DNA of 64,000 nt, taken from Actinophytocola sp049647105. Lineage in GTDB: Bacteria; Actinomycetota; Actinomycetes; Mycobacteriales; Pseudonocardiaceae. Made by a program: the position numbers and the translations under genes. The stretch covers positions 24,450 through 88,449 of the forward strand of contig NZ_JBARWZ010000294.1 in assembly GCF_049647105.1 (NCBI RefSeq), given 5' to 3'. The notes below the pieces were generated by a model. It did not search any database, was not told the DNA's origin, and saw only the letters and a program-made list of their open reading frames with translations. This document shows, one piece after another, positions 17,014 through 25,948 of this stretch (positions are counted from its first letter, which is position 1; every line of letters begins with the position of its first letter).

Positions 17014-19935
17014 ATGAGAAGACGTACGTTCCTGGCTGTCGCCGGTGCGGTGACCGCCGCGGTCGTGGCCCCGGTCCAGGCGACCGCGAGCACCGGCTAC
17101 CCGTTCCGCAACCCCCGCGTCCCCCTGCGCTCCCGCGTCGACGACCTCCTCGCCCGGCTGACACTGCCGGAGAAGGTCTCGTTGCTGCACCAATACCAGC
17201 CCGCCATCCCCCGCCTCGGCCTGGCGATGTTCAAGACCGGCACCGAGGCGCTGCACGGCATCGCGTGGTCCACCGACATCACGTCCACCCCAGAACCCGG
17301 CGCGGTGCGCACCGCGGTCGCCACCGTGTTCCCGCAGGCCGTCGGGCTCGCCTCGACCTGGGATCCCGCGCTGATCAAGCGGGTCGGCTCGGTGGTCGGT
17401 GACGAGATCCGCGGGTACCACTCGGACAACCCGGTCGTGTGGGGCCTGAACGCGTGGGCGCCCGTGGTGAACCTGCTGCGCGACCCGAGGTGGGGCCGCA
17501 ACGAGGAGGGCTACTCGGAGGACCCGTACCTGACCGGCGTGATCTCCACGGCGTACGCGGGTGGCTTGGCCGGTGACGATCCCCGCCACCTCAAGACCGC
17601 GCCGACGCTGAAGCACTACCTGGCCAACAACAACGAGATCCGCCGCGACCGGACGTCGTCGAACCTGCGGCCCAGAGTCAAGCACGAGTACGACGAGGCC
17701 GCGTTCAAGCCCGCGATCGCGGCCGACGCGGCGACCGGCGTGATGGCCGCGTACAACCTGGCCAACGGGCGGCCGATGACGGTGAGCCCGGACTTCGACG
17801 ACGTGGTGCGAACCTGGACCGACCAGGTGCTGATGAACGTCACCGACGCGGGCAACCCCAACAACCTCATCGGCTCGCAGGCCTACTTCGCGACGCTGGC
17901 GGAAGCGGACGCGGCCACGCTGAAGGCCGGGCTGGACAGCTTCACCGTCGACAACACGAACGCGAAGCCCACGGTCGACGCGATCAACGCCGCGCTGGCA
18001 CATGGCCTGCTCGCCGAGTCCGATGTGGACACCGCGGTGCGGCACATCCTCACGGTCCGGTGCCGGCTCGGCGAGTTCGACCCGGGCGGCGGCCCGCACG
18101 CCGGCATCACCATGGACGTGGTGGACAGCCCGGCCCACCGGCGGCTGGCCAGGGAGACCGCGGGGAAGGCCGTGGTGCTGCTCAAGAACGACGGTGCCCT
18201 GCCGCTCCGGGCCACGGGCACGGTCGCCGTGGTCGGGCCGCTCATGGACACCCTGTACACCGACTGGTACTCCGGCAAGCTGCCCTACGAGGTCACGCCA
18301 CGCGCGGGCATCGCGGAACGGGTCGGCGTCACCGGCAGCGAGGCGGTGGACCGGATCGCCCTGCGCACCACCGACGGCCGCTATGTCACAGCGGGGGCGG
18401 GCGCGGACGGTGCGGAGCTGGTCACGTCCGGCATCGCGGCCGGGACCGAGCGTCAGTTCGACGCGTTCGACTGGGGCCAGGGCGTGCTGACGCTGCGCAG
18501 CGTCGCGAACGGCAAGTACGTCGAGCGGGCCGACTTCGGCCAGACCAGCGCGTTCGTGAACCGGGCGCCGCAGCCACGCGACTGGTTCGTGCATCAGCAG
18601 TTCACCTTCGAGGACACGGGTGAGGGCACGATCGTCGTCAGGTACGTCGGCTTCGAGACCGTGAACGACTGGGAGGGCCCGAACAACTACCTGACCATCG
18701 CCGAGGACGGCCGGGTTGTCCTTGGCTCCCCGGACGCGGCGGGTGCGACTCAGTTCATCAAAGAGACGGTGCACAGCGGCATCGACGACGCGGTCGCGGC
18801 GGCAAGGGGTGCCGACGCGGCGGTCGTGGTGGTCGGCAGCATGCCGTTCATCAACGGCCGCGAGGACCACGACCGCACCACGACCGCACTCGCGGAAGGC
18901 CAGTCCGCGCTGATCAGGGCGGTGCACGCGGCGAACCCGAACACGGTCGTGGTGGTGGAGAACAGCTACCCGACCACGCTCACGTGGGAGCAGGCCAACG
19001 TCCCGGCGATCCTGTGGACCACGCACGCGGGGCAGGAGACCGGGCACGCGATCGCGGACGTCCTGTTCGGCGACGTCAACCCGGCCGGGCGGCTCACGCA
19101 GACGTGGTACGCCTCCGACGCCGACCTGCCCGACATCCTCGAGTACGACATCATCAAGGCCCGCCGCACCTACCAGTACTTCGACGGCACGCCGCTCTAT
19201 CCGTTCGGGCACGGCCTGTCCTACAGCACGTTCCGGTACGGGCGACTTGCGATCGAGTCACCGCTGAAGGTGAGCGTGCCGGTCACCAACACGTCCGACC
19301 GGGCGGGCGATGAAGTAGTCCAGCTCTACACGCACCAGCGCGAGTCACGTGACCCGCAACCGACCCTGACCTTGCGGGCGTTCCAACGGGTGCGCCTGAA
19401 CCCGGGGCAGACGAAGACGGTCCGGTTCTCCGTGCCGGTGAACGACCTCGCACACTGGGATGTCACCCGCGGCCGCTGGGTCGTCGAGGGCGGCACGTAC
19501 GACGTGCTGGTCGGCGCGTCCTCGACGGACATCCGGCAGCGTGGTTCCGTGCGGGTGAAGGGCGAGGCGATCCCGCCGCGCGACCTGTCCCGCACCACCC
19601 GCGCGGTCGACTTCGACGACTACACCGGTGTGTCGCTGGTGGACACGTCGAAGGAACGGGGTGACTCGGTCGGCGGACCCGGCTGGATCTCCTTCCACGA
19701 CAGCGAACTGCGGCGGGCGCGAACGTTTGCGGCCCGCGTCGCGGGCGCCGGCGCGATCGAGGTCCGGCTCGACGGCCCGACCGGGCGGGTCGCCGGGAAG
19801 GCCACTTCTCCTGGCACCGCCGACAGGTACACCTACACGTCGATCACCGCCGCGCTGAGCGGCGCGGACGGCAGGCACGACGTGTACCTGGTGGTCACGG
19901 GTGAGCTGCGCGTCGACACGTTCACGATCTCATGA
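17014..19935 (+). CDS. Secreted GH3 beta-glycosidase with inserted beta-trefoil-like and C-terminal CBM6-like domains
   Basis: 973 residues. ATG 17014 (site AATGGAGTGG) gives a twin-arginine-type signal, MRRRTFLAVAGAVTAAVVAP. The GH3 barrel includes KHYLANNNEIRRDRTSSN and a probable nucleophile Asp in LMNVTDAG. The second GH3 domain carries NGREDHDRTTTAL with the likely acid/base Glu. Residues about 445-589 interrupt it with a fascin/beta-trefoil-like segment (LRTTDGRYVTAGAG, LRSVANGKYVERADF). A fibronectin-III-like domain (LTLRAFQRVRLNPGQTKTV) and a CBM6-like tail follow. It would remove beta-linked glucose or xylose outside the cell; substrate is not certain. ATGA overlap with the GH35 gene. 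Confidence 0.88.
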   Translation: MRRRTFLAVAGAVTAAVVAPVQATASTGYPFRNPRVPLRSRVDDLLARLTLPEKVSLLHQYQPAIPRLGLAMFKTGTEALHGIAWSTDITSTPEPGAVRTAVATVFPQAVGLASTWDPALIKRVGSVVGDEIRGYHSDNPVVWGLNAWAPVVNLLRDPRWGRNEEGYSEDPYLTGVISTAYAGGLAGDDPRHLKTAPTLKHYLANNNEIRRDRTSSNLRPRVKHEYDEAAFKPAIAADAATGVMAAYNLANGRPMTVSPDFDDVVRTWTDQVLMNVTDAGNPNNLIGSQAYFATLAEADAATLKAGLDSFTVDNTNAKPTVDAINAALAHGLLAESDVDTAVRHILTVRCRLGEFDPGGGPHAGITMDVVDSPAHRRLARETAGKAVVLLKNDGALPLRATGTVAVVGPLMDTLYTDWYSGKLPYEVTPRAGIAERVGVTGSEAVDRIALRTTDGRYVTAGAGADGAELVTSGIAAGTERQFDAFDWGQGVLTLRSVANGKYVERADFGQTSAFVNRAPQPRDWFVHQQFTFEDTGEGTIVVRYVGFETVNDWEGPNNYLTIAEDGRVVLGSPDAAGATQFIKETVHSGIDDAVAAARGADAAVVVVGSMPFINGREDHDRTTTALAEGQSALIRAVHAANPNTVVVVENSYPTTLTWEQANVPAILWTTHAGQETGHAIADVLFGDVNPAGRLTQTWYASDADLPDILEYDIIKARRTYQYFDGTPLYPFGHGLSYSTFRYGRLAIESPLKVSVPVTNTSDRAGDEVVQLYTHQRESRDPQPTLTLRAFQRVRLNPGQTKTVRFSVPVNDLAHWDVTRGRWVVEGGTYDVLVGASSTDIRQRGSVRVKGEAIPPRDLSRTTRAVDFDDYTGVSLVDTSKERGDSVGGPGWISFHDSELRRARTFAARVAGAGAIEVRLDGPTGRVAGKATSPGTADRYTYTSITAALSGADGRHDVYLVVTGELRVDTFTIS

Positions 19936-22631
19936 GGCGCACGGCACTGCTGCTGGTGTTGCTGCTGGTCACGGGGGCTGCCACGCCCGTGGCAGCGGCG
20001 GCCCCGGCGCACACCGTGACCTACGACCGGTACTCGCTGTCCGTGGACGGGGAGCGGGTGTTCCTGTGGAGCGGCGAGTTCCACTACTTCCGCCTGCCGA
20101 GCCCGGAGCTGTGGCGGGACGTCCTGGAGAAGATCCGGGCCGCCGGGTTCAACGGCGTCTCCCTGTACTTCAACTGGGCCTACCACTCACCCGCGCCAGG
20201 CGAGTACGACTTCAGCGGTGTGCGGGACGTTGACCGGCTGCTGCGGATCACCGAGGAGCTTGGCCTGTACGTGGTCGCGCGGCCGGGGCCCTACATCAAT
20301 GCCGAGGTCAGCGGCGGCGGCTTTCCCGCGTGGCTCAAGCAGGTCGACGGGCGGGCGCGGTCGAGCGACCCCGGCTACACCGAGGCGTACCGCGAATGGC
20401 TGTCGCACATCAACCCGATCCTCGCGCGGCACCAGATCACCCGGGGCGGATCGGTGATCGCCTACAACGTGGAGAACGAGTACGCGGCCAACACCGACGC
20501 GCGGTACATGCAGGACCTTCAGGACACCGCGCGAGCGGCCGGGATCGACGTGCCGATCACGCACAACCAGTGCTGCGACGCGTCATGGACCCCGACATGG
20601 GCGTCCGGACTGGGTGCCGTGCAGATCCCCGGGGTCGACGACTACCCGCAGTCCTTCGAGTGCCAGACACCGGACGTGTGGGGTCCATGGGGTCCGGGGA
20701 CCACGGAACGGTTGTCGGAGAACGCACCCGTGTACGCGGCCGAGTACCAGGCCGGGGCGATCGACCTCAACCGCGCCGGGTACGACCGCTGCCGCGAGCT
20801 GACCGGCCCCGGGTACATGCGGTACTTCTACAAGTCGAACCTGATCACCAGCGGTGCCACCATGTTCGGCTACTACATGGCGTTCGGCGGCACGAACTGG
20901 GGCTGGCTCGGGCAGCCGAACGACGTGTACACGTCCTACGACTACGGCGCGGCGATCACCGAGTCGCGGCAGCTGACGGACAAGTACGCGGAGTTCAAGC
21001 GGCAGGGCCATTTCGTGCGGGCGGTGAAACCGTTGCGGCACACGGATTCCTCGACCGCGCCGGGGTCGTCGAACGCCGAGGTGGAAACGGCGGCGCGCGC
21101 GAACCCGGACACCGGCACGCAGTTCGTGCTCGCCCGCTCGCTGACCGGCGGTTCGTCCACGCTGGACTGGACGACGCCGGACGGCCGGTACCGCGTGCCG
21201 GTCACGGTCGGCGCGCGGGACGCGCAGGTGCTGGTCGCTGGCTACGACATGGGCGGGCAGCGGCTCGTGTGGTCGTCGTCGGAGCTGATGACCCACACCC
21301 GCGATGTGGCGTTGCTGTACGGGCGTACCGGCACAGACGGATCGACCGTCCTGCGCTACTCGTCGCGTCCCACGGTGAAAGTCCTCGCCGGGTCGGTCCG
21401 GTCCTCGTTCTCCGGTGGCGACCTGAAACTGGACTACCGGCACGAGGGCCTGTCCCGGGTGCGGGTGACGGGTGGCGGCAGGCCGCCGATGCTGTTGCTG
21501 CTCGGCACGAACGAGACGGCGGCCGAGTTCTGGCAGTACGGCGCCACGCTGGTGCGAAGCCCGTCGCTGATCCGCGACGCGACGGTGCACGGCTCGACGG
21601 TGACGCTGCGGGCCGACACCTCGGCGCGGACCGAGGTGGAGGTGTTCACCCCCGCGCGACGGCTGGTGGTGGGTTCAACGGTGATACCGACCCGCACGAC
21701 GTCGAGCGGGTCGCTTCACGGCACGCTGCGTGGCCCGGACCCGGTGCACCTGCCCGTCCTGTCCGGCTGGCGCACCCAGCGGGAGTCCGTCGTGGACGAC
21801 TCGGGCTGGACGGTGGCCGATCGCGGGCTGCCAGCGGGCACCTACGGCTACGACCACGGGCACGTCTGGTACCGCGGCCACTTCACCGCGACCGGCGAGG
21901 AGACGGCCGTGAAGCTGAACGCGATCACCGGCAAGAACGGCGTCTACCAGGTGTGGTTGAACGACACCTACCTCGGCTGGGCCAAGGGCGGCACACAGGC
22001 CGACTCCGACGCACCCGTCAACCCGGACCCCGGACCTGGCACGTTCACGCTGCCGAAGCTGGCACCCGGAACACCGGCGGTGCTGTCGGTCCTGGTCGGG
22101 AACATGGGCCACAACGACGACTGGACCGCCGACGACACCCGGTTCAAGCAGCCACGCGGCCTGGTCGGCGCGTCGCTCGTCGGTGCGGACACGCCGGTGG
22201 CCTGGCGGTTGCGGGGCAACGAACCGGACCCCGTCCGCGGCCCGCTCAACAACGGCGGACTGCGGGGCGAACGGGCTGGCTGGCACCTGCCGGGTCACCA
22301 GTCAGGTGACTGGCGACCGGCGCCGGAGACGCTGGCACCCGGGGTCACCTGGTACCGCACGGAGTTCGGCCTCGACCTGCCGCGTGACCAGGACGTCCCG
22401 GTCGCGCTGCGGTTCGACGGCACGGGCACCTACCGCGTGCTGATGTACGTGAACGGCTGGCAGATGGGTCAGTTCACGGCCGACCTCGGCCCGCAACGCG
22501 AGTTCGTCCTGCCCTCGGGCGTGCTGCGTACACAGGGCAGGAACACCCTTGCCCTCGCGGTGATCGCGCTGGCGGACAGCGAGCTGGGCCCGGTCAGCCT
22601 GGTGCCGCTCGCCAACCACCGGGTGCGGTGA
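19932..22631 (+). CDS. Secreted beta-galactosidase (GH35)
   Basis: 899 residues. Signal peptide MRRTALLLVLLLVTGAATPVAA. The GH35 barrel has WSGEFHYFRLPSPELW, FNGVSLYFNWAYHSP, acid/base Glu183 in YNVENEYA and nucleophile Glu271 in VYAAEYQAGAID. The motif FGGTNWGW is typical of the family. Later residues form the beta-galactosidase jelly-roll domains (WYRGHFTATGEETAVKLNAI, VYQVWLNDTYLGWAKGG). It removes terminal beta-galactose outside the cell. Last gene of the operon; a strong terminator lies five bases further on. With GH31 and GH3 it completes the set needed for galactosylated xyloglucan side chains. Confidence 0.92.
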   Translation: MRRTALLLVLLLVTGAATPVAAAAPAHTVTYDRYSLSVDGERVFLWSGEFHYFRLPSPELWRDVLEKIRAAGFNGVSLYFNWAYHSPAPGEYDFSGVRDVDRLLRITEELGLYVVARPGPYINAEVSGGGFPAWLKQVDGRARSSDPGYTEAYREWLSHINPILARHQITRGGSVIAYNVENEYAANTDARYMQDLQDTARAAGIDVPITHNQCCDASWTPTWASGLGAVQIPGVDDYPQSFECQTPDVWGPWGPGTTERLSENAPVYAAEYQAGAIDLNRAGYDRCRELTGPGYMRYFYKSNLITSGATMFGYYMAFGGTNWGWLGQPNDVYTSYDYGAAITESRQLTDKYAEFKRQGHFVRAVKPLRHTDSSTAPGSSNAEVETAARANPDTGTQFVLARSLTGGSSTLDWTTPDGRYRVPVTVGARDAQVLVAGYDMGGQRLVWSSSELMTHTRDVALLYGRTGTDGSTVLRYSSRPTVKVLAGSVRSSFSGGDLKLDYRHEGLSRVRVTGGGRPPMLLLLGTNETAAEFWQYGATLVRSPSLIRDATVHGSTVTLRADTSARTEVEVFTPARRLVVGSTVIPTRTTSSGSLHGTLRGPDPVHLPVLSGWRTQRESVVDDSGWTVADRGLPAGTYGYDHGHVWYRGHFTATGEETAVKLNAITGKNGVYQVWLNDTYLGWAKGGTQADSDAPVNPDPGPGTFTLPKLAPGTPAVLSVLVGNMGHNDDWTADDTRFKQPRGLVGASLVGADTPVAWRLRGNEPDPVRGPLNNGGLRGERAGWHLPGHQSGDWRPAPETLAPGVTWYRTEFGLDLPRDQDVPVALRFDGTGTYRVLMYVNGWQMGQFTADLGPQREFVLPSGVLRTQGRNTLALAVIALADSELGPVSLVPLANHRVR

Positions 22632-22636
22632 CAGAC

Positions 22637-22672
22637 GTGGTCCCGCACCCGTCCGGCCGGGTGCGGGACCAC
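22637..22672. terminator. Hairpin terminator, end of glycan operon
   Basis: Perfect 14-base arms GTGGTCCCGCACCC / GGGTGCGGGACCAC with an 8-base loop, between two convergent genes. Confidence 0.9.
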
Positions 22673-22676
22673 CCCT

Positions 22677-23225
22677 TTACACCGCCGCCTCGGCCAGCCC
22701 GGCGAGCAGAGCGTCCACTGTGGCCTCGGGCGTCAGATGCGTGCTGTCGAGCCACAGTCCGCGCCTTGGCATCGCGCGCAACCCCCGGTCGAGGTCCTCG
22801 ACCGTCCACGCGCCGTACCCGGTCTTGGCCCGCTTCGCCTCGCGCTCGGCCACCGCGGCGGGCTCGGGCGCCAGCACCACGAGGTACCTCGGCCGGGTCC
22901 GCACCGCGTCGAGCAGCTCGTCGACGTGCTCGCCGAGCAGGACGTCCTGCACGACCGCGGTGAACCCGGCGTCGGCGTACCCGTCCGCGACGGACGCGGT
23001 CAGCCGGTGCCGCAACCGCAGCTGGGCGACCGCTTCGTCGTCGGCGCCGGGCGTCATGTCGGCCCGGCCGGACACGATCATGCGCCGGAACAGGTCACCC
23101 CGGACGTGCGCGGCCCGGTCCAGCCGCTCGGCGAGCAGCTGCGCGACCGTCGACTTGCCTGCCGCCATGATCCCGGTGATCACCACCACCGCCGGTCCCA
23201 CCACGGCGTCAGCCCAGCGGCGCAC
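22677..23225 (-). CDS. P-loop kinase-like AAA protein
   Basis: 182 residues. Walker A GIMAAGKST is at residues 18-26, preceded by VVVITG. Residues 38-47 (HVRGDLFRRM) hold the DxFR pattern of zeta-toxin/small-molecule kinases. A LID-like Arg-rich segment follows (AEREAKRAKTGYG). Such proteins phosphorylate small molecules, antibiotics or nucleotides; the substrate here cannot be told. It lies 27 bases after the ABC-F gene on the same strand, so co-transcription is likely. The GTG at 23225 is tentative; a GTG eight codons later would also keep the Walker A motif. Confidence 0.75.
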   Translation of the reverse strand: MRRWADAVVGPAVVVITGIMAAGKSTVAQLLAERLDRAAHVRGDLFRRMIVSGRADMTPGADDEAVAQLRLRHRLTASVADGYADAGFTAVVQDVLLGEHVDELLDAVRTRPRYLVVLAPEPAAVAEREAKRAKTGYGAWTVEDLDRGLRAMPRRGLWLDSTHLTPEATVDALLAGLAEAAV

Positions 23226-23252
23226 TGGCGCCGCCCGTCACGACCGCGACGC

Positions 23253-24878
23253 TCACCGGGCCCTCCTGACGCGGACCTCGTCCCACACCGGCCCGTCCGT
23301 CTCGGCCACCTGACCGTCCGACCGGAACACCAGGAACCGGTCGAACGACTTGGCGAACCAGCGGTCGTGCGTCACCGACAACACCGTCCCCTCGAACGCC
23401 TCCAGGGCGTCCTGCAACGCCTCCGCCGACGTCAGGTCCAGGTTGTCCGTCGGCTCGTCCAGCAACAGCAGCGTCGCGCCCGACAGTTCGAGCAGCAGGA
23501 TCTGGAACCGGGCCTGCTGCCCACCCGAGAGCGTCTCGAACCGCTGCGACCGCGCGCCGGCCAGACCGTACCGGGACAGTTTCGACGACGCCGCGCCCTC
23601 GTCGAGCCCCTCGCGGTCGCCCTCGCCACGCCACAGCACGTCGAGCAGCGTCCGCCCCACCCACTCGGGATGCTGGTGGGTCTGCGCGAACAACCCGGGC
23701 ACCACCCGCGCGCCGAGCTTCCACGCACCCTCGTGCCTGACCGTGTCCCCAGCGAGCAGCCGCAGGAAGTGGCTCTTGCCGGACCCGTTGGACCCGAGCA
23801 CGGCGATCCGGTCGCCGAAGAACACCTCGAGGTCGAACGGCTTCATCAGCCCGGTCAGCTCCAGGCCGTGGCACTGGATGGCCCGCAGCCCGGTCCGGCC
23901 GCCACGCAGGCGGGGCTGCACCCGTTCCTGTTTCGGTGGCAGCGGCGGCGTCCCTGCCTCCTCGAACTTGCGGAGGCGGGTCTGCGCGGCCTTGTACTTG
24001 GCCGCCAGGCTGTCGCTGATCATGGCGGCCTGCTGCAGGTTGCGGACCAGGTCCTTGAGCTTCTGGTGCTCCTCGTCCCAGCGCCTGCGCAGCTCGGCCA
24101 TGCGGTCCCAGCGGGCCTCGCGGGCCGCGTGCCAGGTGGCGAACCCGCCGCCGTGCACCCAGGTCGTGCCACCCTCGAGGGTGACGATGTGGGTGGCGAC
24201 GCTCGCGAGCAGCTCCCGGTCGTGGCTCACGAGCAGCACGGCCTTGCCGCACGCGGCGAGCCGCTCCTCCAGCCACCGCTTGCCGGGCACGTCGAGGTAG
24301 TTGTCCGGCTCGTCGAGCAGCAGCACCTGTTCCCGGCCCAGCAGCAACGCCTCCAGGACCAGCCGTTTCTGCTCACCACCGGACAGCGTGGACACGGACC
24401 GGAACTGCGCGCGGTCGTAGGGCACGCCGAGCGCGGCGACCGTCGCCGTGTCCCACAGGACCTCGGCGTCGTAGCCACCCGCCTCGCCCCACCCGGTCAG
24501 TGCAGTCGCATAACGCAACTGAGTCGGCTCGTCGTCGGTGTCCATCATGGCCAACTCGGCCTCGTCCAGTGCCGTCGCGGCGGCCAGCAACGCGGGCGGC
24601 GCCACGGCCAGCAGCAGGTCCCGCACGGTCCGCTCGTCACGCACCGAACCAATGAACTGTGGCATTACCCCCAGCCCACCCTGGATGGTCACCCCACCCT
24701 GCTTGGGCGGCAGGTCACCGGACAGCAGCCGCAGCAACGTCGTCTTGCCCGCCCCGTTCGCGCCGACGAGCGCGACGACCTGCCCGGTGCTGACCCGGAA
24801 CGACGCGTCGGTGAACAGTTGCCGACCGTCGTCGAGTCGATGGCCAAGCCCGTTGGCCTCCAGAAATCCCGCGCCCAT
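23253..24878 (-). CDS. ABC-F family ATPase (ribosome-associated, antibiotic-resistance/translation type)
   Basis: 541 residues from ATG 24878 (MGAGFLEANG, the usual family opening); an upstream in-frame start would add about 44 unrelated residues. Two ATPase domains without membrane segments: Walker A GANGAGKTT and GSNGSGKSH, signatures LSGGEQKRLVLEALL and LSGGQQARFQILLLELS, Walker B LLLLDEPDNYLD and LLLLDEPTDNLD. A charged linker lies between them. Known ABC-F proteins bind the ribosome E site and dislodge antibiotics or free stalled ribosomes. Which role applies here is unknown. It diverges from the small gene at 25011 over 132 bases. Confidence 0.9.
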   Translation of the reverse strand: MGAGFLEANGLGHRLDDGRQLFTDASFRVSTGQVVALVGANGAGKTTLLRLLSGDLPPKQGGVTIQGGLGVMPQFIGSVRDERTVRDLLLAVAPPALLAAATALDEAELAMMDTDDEPTQLRYATALTGWGEAGGYDAEVLWDTATVAALGVPYDRAQFRSVSTLSGGEQKRLVLEALLLGREQVLLLDEPDNYLDVPGKRWLEERLAACGKAVLLVSHDRELLASVATHIVTLEGGTTWVHGGGFATWHAAREARWDRMAELRRRWDEEHQKLKDLVRNLQQAAMISDSLAAKYKAAQTRLRKFEEAGTPPLPPKQERVQPRLRGGRTGLRAIQCHGLELTGLMKPFDLEVFFGDRIAVLGSNGSGKSHFLRLLAGDTVRHEGAWKLGARVVPGLFAQTHQHPEWVGRTLLDVLWRGEGDREGLDEGAASSKLSRYGLAGARSQRFETLSGGQQARFQILLLELSGATLLLLDEPTDNLDLTSAEALQDALEAFEGTVLSVTHDRWFAKSFDRFLVFRSDGQVAETDGPVWDEVRVRRAR

Positions 24879-25010
24879 AGCGCAGATCGTCCGGTATCGG
24901 GGCGTTTCAGGCGACTGATTTTCATAAGCAACCCCCTTGCCGCCGCTACGGATCCGAGGCGGTACCCTCCGTAGCCTGCGAGGGTTTGGCTGCGAACGGG
25001 AGGGATGCAC

Positions 25011-25172
25011 TTGTCCGACACCCCGATCTACGACCAGATCCGACAGGAACTCGAGGCAGGCGCCGGTCGCGCCGACCCGCTGACGCGGAGATCACGCTCT
25101 GGCGACGAGGACAACCAGGCCGTTTCCGTGTGGGCCCTGGTGAACCAGCACCGGCACGGCAAGCACCGCTGA
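25011..25172 (+). CDS. Small conserved-looking protein, 53 aa, function unknown
   Basis: Frame from TTG 25011 (MSDTPIYDQIRQELEAG...) to TGA 25170-25172. GGGAGGG at 24999-25004 sits at normal distance from TTG 25011, whereas ATG 25005 in the same frame touches it, so TTG is the better start. An amphipathic N-terminal helix is followed by a basic, Arg/His-rich tail ending HRHGKHR. Codon third positions are mostly G/C, as in neighbouring genes. No known domain. It is 20 bases upstream of the pyrimidine-reductase gene and probably co-transcribed. Confidence 0.55.
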   Translation: MSDTPIYDQIRQELEAGAGRADPLTRRSRSGDEDNQAVSVWALVNQHRHGKHR

Positions 25173-25192
25173 CCCGTGCTGGGATTGGGGTC

Positions 25193-25948
25193 ATGTACCT
25201 GCTCAGCCCCGGCCCCGCTGTCGACGACCGCGCACTCGAGGATCTCTACGCGTACCCCACCGAGCTGACCCGGCCCTATGTGCAGGTCAACTTCGTCTCG
25301 AGCGCGGACGGCGCGGCGACGATGTCCGGACGTTCCCGCGGCCTGTCCAGCCCCGCGGACAAGAAGGTGTTCGCACTGGGCCGCGACCTGGCCGACGTGG
25401 TCCTGGTGGGTGCGGGCACCGCGCTGACGGAGGGCTACCGGGGCGTCAGGCACACGGAACTGCGTGCGTCCCGCCGCGAACGGCTGGGCCTGTCGGACAT
25501 CCCGCCGATCGCGGTGGTCACCGGCCGCGGCTCGGTCGACCCGACGTCCCCACTGCTCACGGACACGACCGTCCCGCCGATCATCCTGACGTCGGCGGCC
25601 GCGCCCGCCGAGTGGCGCAAGGCGGTGGCGGACGTGGGCGCCGACGTGGTGGTGGCGGGCGAGGACCGCGTCGACCCGGCGACAGCGCTGGCGTCGCTGG
25701 CGGACCGGGGCCTGCTGAAGGTGTGCTGTGAAGGCGGCCCGACCCTGTTCGCGGACCTGATCGCGGCCGGGCTGGTGGACCAGCTGTGCCTCACCGTCGC
25801 CCCGCTGCTCACGGGCGCGGGCGCGGTCCGCGTGGCCGATGGCCTCCCCTCGGCCGAGCCGATGTCCCTCTCACTCGAGTCCGTGCTGTCTGACGAGGGT
25901 TTTCTGATGCTGCGCTATCGCAAGACGGCGGCATCCGGGCGAGAATGA
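25193..25948 (+). CDS. Pyrimidine-reductase family protein (RibD C-terminal domain)
   Basis: 251 residues beginning MYLLSPGPAVDD at ATG 25193. A dihydrofolate-reductase-like RibD_C fold: VQVNFVSSADGAATMSGRSRGLSSPADKKVF, with the NADPH-binding VVLVGAGTALTEGYRGV and the late CCEGGPTLFADLIAAGLVDQLCLT. In riboflavin synthesis the family reduces 5-amino-6-ribosylamino-uracil phosphate. This stand-alone version lacks the deaminase domain and is not beside other rib genes, so its substrate is uncertain. It overlaps the ligase gene by ATGA. Confidence 0.85.
   Translation: MYLLSPGPAVDDRALEDLYAYPTELTRPYVQVNFVSSADGAATMSGRSRGLSSPADKKVFALGRDLADVVLVGAGTALTEGYRGVRHTELRASRRERLGLSDIPPIAVVTGRGSVDPTSPLLTDTTVPPIILTSAAAPAEWRKAVADVGADVVVAGEDRVDPATALASLADRGLLKVCCEGGPTLFADLIAAGLVDQLCLTVAPLLTGAGAVRVADGLPSAEPMSLSLESVLSDEGFLMLRYRKTAASGRE

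Noticed and set aside
23209..23256. Fifteen-codon frame after the ABC-F gene (MSVAVVTGGASAPLG) resembling the opening of a short-chain dehydrogenase
   Set aside because: Too short, no continuation in any frame, and overlaps the start of the kinase-like gene; chance or an old remnant.
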